From assembly GCF_001949145.1 (NCBI RefSeq), contig NW_019091404.1, positions 1,060,077-1,124,076 on the forward strand: a DNA stretch of 64,000 bases. The letters run 5' to 3'. This stretch comes from Acanthaster planci (Eukaryota > Echinodermata > Asteroidea > Valvatida > Acanthasteridae). This document shows, one piece after another, positions 55,101 to 64,000 of the stretch (position 1 is the stretch's first letter; each line of letters starts with the position of its first letter). Both the position numbers and the translations under genes were made by a program. Below the pieces are notes generated by a model, which was not told where the DNA came from, searched no databases, and saw only the letters and a list, made by a program, of their open reading frames with translations.

Positions 55101-58100
55101 AATTGTGTACATTGTAAATTCTAGATGATCAGAACACATTAAAGAAATATAATTTCTGTTTATTAAAAGCTCGTCAGCTTTCCAGCAGTGTCATCTGGTG
55201 ATTGCTTCTTCCAACGCATGCCTCCCAAATGCCAACCGCAGTTCACGTTACCGGGGCAAGAATTCCTCCGCACGGCGGGCAGGCCCCTCGTTCAGACTTG
55301 TAAGGCTGTCCCTAGCAGCGTGATACCAGACTGTATTTGGATGTGTCCCGCTGGGCAGGCCAGCGGGGACAGATGAGGGTGAGATTTGAGAAGTCTGAGC
55401 ATATGGTTTGACATGAACGTTTATAAAAAAAAAGACTTTAGACCTAATTTTCTACGACCTTCTTTTTTTGTTAACCTGTATGGGAATTTTTTATCTGGAT
55501 CAACAGGAGTCAATGACCTACAGGTGCTGGTAAAAATAGAGCAAAAAACACCACAGTTAAGGGTTATTGTAAATACCGGTACACGTATCCAGGTACATAT
55601 ATCAGGTTTGCCCGAGTCAGCTTAAACATTTCAAATGCTCCTTAATCAAGCTAGTGATGTACATGTACACATGTATGTTCACTGCATGGGTAGCTTCCAG
55701 ACTTAATTCAGTTGTGTGCGACCTTCAGCCTATGGTACATGTACACAAGTATGTTCACTGCACGGGTAGCTTTCTCTACATGTACATTACATTCTAAGCA
55801 GGTCACTCTTCACGCTCAATATTACTGTACTGTGAAATTCAGAACGCAAATTCCTACAGAGTGTCTGTGAAGTAGGAAGGAGGCACTAAGATTTAGGTAC
55901 CGGTACTTTAATTTGCAGAGACAGTCCATAATTTCATTAGCTTTCGAGCTGTTACAGTTTCTTCTTCCAAATGTCAAGGGCAATGTCATGCTGGGCATTT
56001 CTATGTGCACTGTGTCCATGTACAAGTACTACAAATGTGTAGCTGCAACTGGTAAACATTACAGTATACCAGTATTTACAATGATGTACCTACATGTACA
56101 TGTAAGCATTCATGTACAGTGCACATTGAACTGCATGTACCGAACTGCTGATGGTGATCTCTGCATTTTCCTAACATTCTTGTTAATTTAAAACTACCGG
56201 TACACCTGTAAGTTGTACTAATGAGCACATGATATGCATTTTACATCAGCTTGCTAACGCAGTGAGCCATGTCAGACTATTGGGTATGTGTACATGTACA
56301 TGTCGATGGCACTTTTGCTGAATTTCGGAAGTATTGCCAGGACCACAATTGCTGTAACCAGGAAATCACTCCGGGAAGAAACAAGTATCATTTGAATCGG
56401 ACGATTTCCAAACTGATTCTTCCTGAGGTGAATTCCAATCTCAAAGTGGTTTCAGAACGACAGTTTATCTGGTTACCAAACCAGTTCTGGTGGTAAAACC
56501 AGATCTTGCTGAAGCCTGAAGCTTTATCTCCGTTCCTCACATCAGTATGATATTTTGTACATTGTACATGTACCGGCAGCCCTCTGAAAAATGCAGACTT
56601 GCTGCAAAAATTCTTAAAGTAACACAAGATGCACAGTGAATGCACTGACCGCTGCAAGGCATGAACAGTTTGTGACTGAGCACTTCTGCAATAAACAGGA
56701 AAAAAATTCTGCCCTGATTTTTTGCTTTCCTGGTGGAAATTCCATGCCCCCCAGACATAGTGTCATACAGTACACGTACATGTAGGTTCCTGTGGAGTTC
56801 AGCCCTCACACGCACCGTGTTTGAAATGACTGCAACACTTGAATTAACCACGTCAAAGCCTTTCAAGGTTACCAGTACATGGACGAGCAGTTGATAACAG
56901 TTGACCGTGTTTGAAATGACTGCAACACTTGAATTAACCACGTCAAAGCCTTTCAAGGTTACCAGTACATGGACGAGCAGTTGATAGTTTGGACAAGGAA
57001 CCTTTGAATATTTCAAAATTTGCAAGGTGTAAAAATGTGAACGTCTAATTAAAGCATGAAAAAAGGACACTTACTAGACACATGTACATGACAATTTACA
57101 TGCATACGTACATGCACATGTACCTACAGTGACATACCGTCCATAGACTTTGTACACACGATATGACACTTCTTGGCGTGGCAACTATCCACGATATGCC
57201 ACTTTGTGGTGAGCCCGACGACTAGATCCTATACCTTTACCAAATACCAGAATTTCATCCTTCAAATTCACATCTTACAACGTGAATGGTCTTGCTGGGA
57301 AAAACGGGGGGAAAATGTCCCCTGGAGTAGCATTTGGGTTAAAGGGAAGCTGATGGTGTGACTGCAATGATGATGTCAGGGTGTGATGGACATGTACATG
57401 TATTCATTTCAAGATGAATGAAATGGGAAGAACAAACAAGAAGTCAACCATGCAATGAGTGGAACACATAACATGAGCGTATCCAGACACATGCTTTAAT
57501 ATGGCACACACCGAACCGAGGACTATGGGAGTCTTGGTGTTCTGCTTGTGTTTCTATTTTTGCCTTTTTTCCAACTAATCTAATTTGATTTGTGCAATGT
57601 CCAACCGAGGACTAACAGGTAATAACTGAGGACCAATGCGTCCTCTAACTTGATTCCTTTGTTTCCTATCCTTGGTGTGCACCACAAGTCAAGTTTGATC
57701 AATGAGTGTTAGTCAATCATTGGTGGACATTTACTGGTAAGCGGGATGTACTGTATGTTGGGCATCAGGTTACCAATGAAAACTCAACTGACACTGTCTG
57801 ACAAAATGCCATTGATCGAACTTGACAACAACTGAGCACATTATACTGGTTAGTTCAAATCAGGTGCTGCATTGCCAATTTGCACAACTCTAAACAAGAC
57901 CCCTCCCAACATCGTCCTCACCTTTGCTGTGGGGGCCAGGCGGGGGAAGGGCACTCCCGTTCCCGGCCGGCTTGGGCCGGACGGGCTTGGGGGCGGTGAC
58001 GGGGGCATACTTCTTGGGCTGGGTGGAGTAGATGCGGGCGGAGGACACGGTCTGGGTGGAGTAGCCCTTGGGGTTGGTGGTCAGCTCATCCCGGGCCTTG

Positions 58101-58161
58101 TCCAGGTTGTCCAGCTCCTGCTGGAGGCGGTCCATGGTCGTCATGATGTCCTCAATGGGGT
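46114..58161 (-). CDS. Zyxin/LPP/TRIP6-family LIM protein, 5' end not found
   Basis: Members of this family sit at focal adhesions and cell junctions, bind Ena/VASP through proline motifs and shuttle to the nucleus. Exons in transcript order: 57922-58161, 53756-53803, 53050-53106, 49549-49983, 48719-48888, 48459-48506, 48107-48237, 47165-47285, 46114-46230. They join in frame to about 455 residues. The first exon opens with a coiled-coil-like stretch [18 protein letters not shown] and then [12 protein letters not shown], a family N-terminal signature. The proline-rich exon 49549-49983 has EDFLPPPPP and [11 protein letters not shown] (EVH1-type ligands), then [17 protein letters not shown], like the LPP export signal region, and DEGEFFG just before LIM1. 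Three LIM domains follow: C-x2-C pairs from CAKC, CSTC and CSVC; the last ends [15 protein letters not shown]. The closest overall match is LPP. The first visible exon begins in phase 1, so at least one start exon lies upstream. Confidence 0.93.
46335..46400 (+). repeat. tRNA-like B-box fragment
   Basis: AGCCGGAGGTTGTGGGTTCACTCC resembles the B-box end of a tRNA-derived SINE. It lies in the last intron of the LIM gene. Confidence 0.35.
46967..47090. repeat. Palindromic MITE, family A, copy 2
   Basis: AGCTTTGCATGGTAGCCATC at the left and its inverted counterpart GGCAGCCATGCAAACTCT at the right match the copy at 31-151, including the internal GTTC(C/A)ACAGGGA and GGAACAAAAGCAC blocks. It lies in the last intron of the LIM gene, close to exon 47165-47285. 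Confidence 0.8.
51254..51580. repeat. Tandem repeat, three copies of about 115 bp
   Basis: The phrase GACTGCTG...GACATCCTTATTTACC...CAGGCAAA...CTCAGGCATGTCAG recurs starting near 51271, 51388 and 51502 (periods 117 and 114). The copies differ by point changes and small gaps. It is in the LIM-gene intron between exons 49549-49983 and 53050-53106. Confidence 0.85.
51812..52053. repeat. Long palindromic MITE, about 242 bp
   Basis: GGGGCCAATTTCATGGAGCT and CTGCTTAAGCA at the left are answered by TGCTTAAGCAGCTCTATGAA and ATTGGCTC at the right. About 75 bp of each arm pair, through AATTTGCTTAAGCG, ACCTTGCTTGA and GTTACCAG. It has no coding capacity. Confidence 0.85.
53410..53555. repeat. MITE-like element with AGAGTACCGAAGTG ends
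   Basis: AGAGTACCGAAGTG and CACTTCGGTACTCT form perfect 14-bp inverted ends, followed inside by ACGTCAC and GTGACGTC. The centre is rich in CG (GCGCGAGAACCAGCGCG). It lies between exons 53050-53106 and 53756-53803. Confidence 0.75.
56815..56986. repeat. Near-identical 90-bp tandem duplication
   Basis: CCGTGTTTGAAATGACTGCA through GGACGAGCAGTTGATA occurs at 56815 and again at 56905 with no visible differences over about 82 bp. This indicates a very recent duplication, or an assembly artefact. Confidence 0.9.
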
Positions 58162-61100
58162 CTGGAGACAAATTGAGAAATCGTAACCAGGACAGGACAT
58201 GAAATGTTAAAAAACTCCTAAAAGTAACAACTACACAATTTTAAAATCCAGCAATATACATCAACATCTTAAGGTTTATTACATACAGTGTATGTACATG
58301 TAACCTCTCCACAGTGCAATGCATTTACAGGCTATAAAAGTTTCTCCTTCCTACGTGTATCTGGAAACATGTACCGGTACTTATACATGAACTGTACGTT
58401 TATTATAACATGTACCATGAAAACAGGGACAAGAGCTTTCTAGCTGAAAGCAAGAGCAGAAACATGTACATGTATGACAACTTTTCCAGGAGTACACAGG
58501 TTGTAAATTAATTTCACTATTCTGGTACTCGCAGTGCATGTACTGTACATGGACACTGCATATTCATCCGGCATCTGCCTGATTGCGATGAAAAGCGACA
58601 TAGCTAGCAAGATGAATATGCAGAACTAGTCCGACTTGAGAACCTACCGTCGCCACATACTAACCCACCCACAAAAGCACAAACAAAGTTGGAATGATTA
58701 CCAAGTTTATGCAACATACCTTCAACACCGATGGAAACTTTATCCAAGCATTCCATGAGTCCACAGATTTACAAACATGTACATGTAGCTCATAAAACAA
58801 CTTACACCTTAACCAGCAGCCATGGACCAGGTCACAACAGCACTGCTTTGCTAAGTAAGTCATAACAGGGTCAGACCCTTTGACTGTGTGAGTGTTAAAG
58901 TCCCCGCCTTGGAAGTGGCCATGACTGGTTGCCTATTCTTGCTCCCTTCCACTGGTAACCCTGGCAACCGGATTCAGCAACCAATCACAGAGGAAGGTTG
59001 CAGGCAATGCCCTCTGAGGCTAAATGCCAATCACTTTTGCAACTTGGCAATGCACTATGTAAGAAAGCAGTTTTAGTAATATCCTAACATAAACCAAATG
59101 TACATGTACACACGGCCTGTACATACACGTACATGTATGTATGGAACTTCGAGATGTACAGTGCATGTACATGTAGGCAAACTTCTTTTCCCAGAAAAAA
59201 CTTCTTTTCCCAGGAAAAAGCATTGAACAGTACTCATGTGTGGTACGATCCCATGATGTCAGCAAAGGGCCAGACCAAATACAGTATAGGCAATTGCAGT
59301 GAACAGTTCAACCACAAGTCCACACTCAGACAGTGACACATTTATGCACATATACCTGTATTCTGTGTGCCCATTCTGGAATTTCTGAGAATCTCGTTTG
59401 ATGAGAGTACCACGCAATTATTTCCAAACGATTCCTGCTTCAAGGAAATGAAGAACACATCAAGTGTACAGATCCCAGCTGGAAGCCAGGTACCGGTATG
59501 AACCGGTACTCCTCCAAAGAAATCGTCTCCACAAACATTCACCGAAAAATGTTGGAGCACTGTACCATTGTATCAGTGTCAATTCCTCAGAAACAGCAAG
59601 CCTGAAATCAGAACCGTTTCCGGCAAGTCCTGAAAGATTGATTTTTATAATTCCAGGGAAAAGCTGTGTTTCTTGATAGCAATGTCCACGGCTTCATCAA
59701 ATCCAGTGAGGCCTCTTCCAAATTTGATCAAAGCATCTGCCCAGTGAAGGCAGATGAACCGTTCCCCTTCAGAGGACCGGACAGCCGGCGCATCCTTGGT
59801 TGGAAGAAAATATTCCCCGGCGGAATGCCTGTGTGGAATGACTATCACATGCCGCATCGACTCGGGTCATCCCCCGTGTTAGAAATGGTCTGGCCTGTAG
59901 TTCCACCTCACCCATTTTCCGATTTCACATAAACCGTGCCGCAAATGGAGGGATGCGGGCTCTCCTGGCTGGTGTTAGCCAATTAGTCAGCACAACCTGA
60001 TTACAGAGGAGACTAATGATTGGTCTGATGTTTCCTGGGATCTACCACCTCTGTTAGCGGGGGTGGGTCATTACTCACTGGTCAGGCAGCCACGACACAC
60101 ACACTGCAGACTCCACAGTGGGAATGCAAAAAATCTTTGAGCACGTGATTGAGAGTGATCGGTGCTTATTGAAATATTACGAGGCCAATAAAACAAATCA
60201 CAACGTGTGTTTCTCTACTGGTCGGTACTCATGTCATGAAAGTAATATTCAGAAGCCTCCAACATGTTATTCTATTTTACAACGTTGTTTACACAAGACA
60301 TATGCGCACTATCAAGTGCACTGAGGGTTCTCATGCTAACTATTCAGCATAAACATACACTTTGCATGCGCACATGCTTATAAACAAAAGTGCAGAAGAG
60401 ACAGTACACTGTTATGGATCTCTTTCACAACATCCAAATTCATTTGCCAGTCTTGGGCAATAAAAGAGGTTTTGCAGCATTATTTTTTTTTTCTGAAATG
60501 TGCATTTATCAGCATGGTCATACCGGTGCGATGTACACACATGTAGGCCAACATGTAAAGAACATGTACATGTACATAGCGCTATGAGATGAAACGATGT
60601 CAACATTTTTCGGCAACCTCAATCTGCTTGAACCCATATTCATGCTGAAATATTTTGTGACGCCATCCCCTTGTTTTTCCATTGCCACGCTGAAATTGTT
60701 GGAAATTCACAACCTGAAAATGCCTTGAGGCAACCTCGGCTTTACGTGAAGCACATGCGCCCTGTCCATTCCAATGATGGACATGGGACCCTGTCTCGCT
60801 TGCCAACGGTGGATGATGGAAGACAACAGATGGATTGAATTGGAGAGCCCTAAGTAGTTACTAATAATATCCGACTTGAACAGTAATTGGGCTAGGACAG
60901 TCATTCAATTAATAGGCATCCAGATGTGCTGTCCTGCTTGTTCAAGAAGAAAATGCAGGTATGTAAAAACAATTCAGGAAAATACTTGCAGTCTAATTTT
61001 GAAGCACTGACAAAGTGAAGCCTCTGTATCAACCCCCGTCACCAGCTTCGGCTATGGAGGGCCCCCACAGTATCAGCTAGGGGAGCCACAACACAGGAAC

Positions 61101-64000
61101 AAACCATATAGCATACAGAACCCTGGGGTTGTGGGAAAAATAAATCACAGTGTGGTAAACTTTTTTTAAAATTAATTAATTGAATGAATAAGTTTCTACT
61201 TGTTGGCCTACCGTAGGCCTACCGCAGGCCAACACGCATGTGATTATTCACATTCAGAATGTGATGTTAACGGCTCATTTAGAGGATGTCTGAACATAGT
61301 TTTTATACTTGATGCTTTTTACTGATGGAGGGCCAGCTTCCTGGAGGGGAGGGAGCAGTCCCCTTACCCCCCCTTGGTGACAGACCCACGCTGTATAAAT
61401 GCAGAAAGCAACTTTTCTCCTAGCTGTTTGTACTCTATGTTCCTCAGAGCAGCAATTTCTCAGGCTGTCCAATTTATCATGAGAATGTGTCACGGTTATT
61501 CCACGGCATCCAATTTGTGCACCCGTAAATGTAAATCCAATCATTCATGAGATAATAATGTAACTTTTATGGTCTGAGTGAGCAATGGGTATCGGCTTGC
61601 TTTGGGCCTAGACAGTTTACCAAGGGCCACGACTTCACAAAGTGCCCCAAGGGGAGACAGCTGCCATACCACTGGATTCTTTACTGAAGGTTGAGTTCAT
61701 CGACTGTCTGGGAGAATCTGCCCATTCCAGCTCCCAGACCGACATCCAATTATTGTGACTTTTGAATTCAACAGGAATCAATCTGGTAATTGTTTTTGAA
61801 GCCTGTCTTTGATATTTGGAGGAATTTAGTGTTGGGGTGATACAAATCTTTAAATTGGGGGTTCAACGGCAAGGGTGCTGCCTGGCAGAAGGCCGTGAGT
61901 TCAAGTTCCTTCTGAGTAGATGGAGAAATTTCACTCACAAAGTCTTCAGAAGTGCTGACAATAATGTGTGAGCGAAGGCCTGAACCATAGAGCTCTATTA
62001 AGTTACTAGAGTGCGAACTTTTCATCCTCCGCCCGGCGGAAATTTGACGCCGTCCTGGGCACAGACATTTTGATTCCATGTGCGTGCTTGTAGAACATTC
62101 AAAATCAGATAGAAATCGAATTACGTACTCTGAACATAACGTGTATCGGCTACTGAAAAAATCTGATTAGAAACAGTCATAGCAAAATTATCGGCGGCGC
62201 ATGTACGCAGGCGTTTGCACTGTTTACGCAGAGCAAAATGAAATGATCAGTTTGTTTTAGAATACAGACACAGATGCAAACAGCCGTACAAAAGCTGTAC
62301 ACAATTTCCAATAGGTTTGTGTAAAAACATGGATGCGCCCAACAGGCATCACTTTGAACGAGTCAGCACTCTATATGCAGGTACATGTAGCTCTGTATGG
62401 GCAGAACACAGAATATTGAAAGCCTCCAGCGCACGAATGAATTTGGCAATTTCGACTTTCTTTCCAAACGCCTGACAAAACAACAGAGAATTTTAGACAG
62501 CTTGAGCATTCCCAAATTCACAAGCAGACGTACTAGAGGGTGAAGTGATGTAATGGAGATTAATTCTCCACACAGCACTGTTTCCATTAGGTTGGAGGGA
62601 AAGGAATTTCCCTGGCTCAGGGACACTTTGATCAGACCCTCAAACTGTCATGGGGCAAATTTCAAGCCAGGGCAAGGACTTCCAAGGACCTCCAAAGTTG
62701 AAAAAAGAAAACACTTAAAGAAGTAAGAACTTATTGGGAGTCGCCTGTGGTTTTTTGTGATTAATGAGAAGCAGGACTTTAGGGAGGCTTTTGTATTCCA
62801 TGAGGGTGGATACGTAAGTTCACTAAGTGCTGGAGAATGCACAAAAATCTGAAAATGGAAAGAGAACTGCATTATGCACATCCATGTACATGTAAGTCCG
62901 ACGCCTCATAGGTCTGACGCCCAAAAAGACATACATTTACATGTATGCACATACATGTATGTACGCATGTTTATGAACATTTCACTAATACCAGACGGTG
63001 AACACTAAAAACAAGCGTGAACAAAATGTATGGGCATTGTATCCAAAGAAATGCATGTATGTAGTCCGCACACTGGTATACATGTACGCTGTACGAAGTA
63101 CATGTACATGCAGACATAGCCCTCAGTTATGGAATTACATATCTATGTGTGCACTCCTTAAATTAATGAAGGTACCGTACACGTAGTCTACGAACAGTGA
63201 AAAGCACATTTGAAACAACTGTATGTTGCACGTACACCAGTGCAAACAGCTTGCACCTCAAAGGTGTCCACACTGATTTCTTGTGACCTTTTGCGGATAT
63301 TTTACAGGGATTTCCCAAAGTGTACCTTTGGCAATTTGTTGGTGTCACTTTCAGTATCTGTCCTGCAAGTTATCACCTAAGGGTCGCATTATGGAAAGGA
63401 AATTAGCTCCGAGACTACTGAACCACACAGAAACTTGTATGTTCTACATACATGTATTTGGACAGGAAAGCTCTGAGACTACAATGTAATGAAATTAGAG
63501 CAGGGATGTTGTTCTGGGAATTCTTGTTGCCGCTGATCATCAAGCGAAATCGGAACATTCAACTGTAATTCTGAAACAGGTTTCAGCCAGTAACTTCCTG
63601 GATCCAGTTTTAAAGTGAGGATCACATGTCTAAATATAACACTTCAATTCAAGTACCGGCCATTTTAACACATCCGCAGCAATGACACTCTAGATGCGTA
63701 CGCATACATTGTACTTTCCTGAAAGCTTTCAGCCCCCCCCCCCCGGACGCCATTACTGCGGTGTCTCCCCCGTCACTCAGGCACGCATTCTTATACTTGA
63801 TGCGCATGTGATTTTGGTTAGCAGTGCACTCCCATTGGCTGAGGAAGCATTAGGGACCCCGCAATAATGACTCCTGACTCTTGTCACCGAATCGGTCTAT
63901 TGTATCATTTGTGCACTGAATAGAGTGCATGGCCATCCCTAAAAAGTTTCCATTTTAAATGAACTTACATTGCACGCCCCCCCCCCCACAAGTTCTGCTT
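58162..64000. other. 5.8 kb upstream of the first LIM-gene exon seen
   Basis: No coding exon is recognised. The stretch has many TACATGTA sites, a tRNA-like fragment (61855-61920) and poly-C tracts near 63732 and 63977. It is either the first intron of the LIM gene or its upstream flank. Confidence 0.5.
61855..61920 (+). repeat. tRNA-like SINE fragment
   Basis: GGTTCAACGGCAAGGGTGCT (A-box-like) and GAGTTCAAGTTCC (B-box-like) are spaced as in a tRNA-derived SINE head. Confidence 0.4.

Larger units (their letters stand above)
51000..63500. repeat. Region dense in TACATGTA palindromes
   Basis: More than twenty sites of TACATGTA or longer GTACATGTACATGTA are scattered through this stretch, for example near 52425, 54110, 56095, 58465, 59100, 60562 and 63100. 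Only a handful occur in the first 30 kb. They are dispersed, not one tandem array. Confidence 0.75.

Noticed and set aside
57872-58186. 104-codon plus-strand ORF rich in Gly
   Set aside because: Antisense shadow of the first visible LIM-gene exon.
59666-59932. 88-codon plus-strand ORF
   Set aside because: No recognised motif, splice partners or homology.

Overview
The window is nuclear DNA of an intron-rich animal. All genes are split into short exons (48 to 609 bp) with mostly GT-AG introns. The gene content (OPA1, PEX10, an SLC45-type transporter, a zyxin/LPP-type LIM protein) is metazoan. Non-coding DNA is AT-rich and full of short palindromic (MITE-like) elements, tRNA-like SINE pieces and the motif TACATGTA. 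A marine invertebrate deuterostome, most likely an echinoderm, fits best; this is an inference from repeat style and protein similarity, not proof.

Layout. 1-15664: no gene recognised; MITEs, low-complexity tracts and probably 3' UTR or intron of the OPA1 gene, whose last short exon I could not find. 15665-31132 (minus): OPA1, 29 coding exons reconstructed by matching splice phase at every junction. 31133-31197: 65 bp between the OPA1 and PEX10 start codons, a head-to-head arrangement. 31198-34851 (plus): PEX10, seven exons, complete. 34852-36147: PEX10 3' flank carrying a MITE. 36148-41095 (minus): SLC45-type sugar/proton transporter with two alternative last exons and two overlapping splice donors that suit them; a possible extra first exon lies at 42457-42668. 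41096-46113: no firm gene. 46114-58161 (minus): zyxin/LPP/TRIP6-type protein, complete at its 3' end with three LIM domains, 5' end not found. 58162-64000: no gene recognised; either its 5' intron or its upstream flank.

The genes do not form one pathway. OPA1 (inner mitochondrial membrane fusion) and PEX10 (peroxisomal import ubiquitin ligase) share one promoter interval, which would link mitochondrial and peroxisomal upkeep at transcription. The most unusual structure is the SLC45 tail: CAG|GTAGT|GTAAGA holds two donors 5 bp apart in different phases, and each keeps the reading frame with only one of two duplicated terminal exons. The LIM gene is also modular: its four proline-rich exons all begin and end in phase 1, so internal ones can be skipped without a frameshift.
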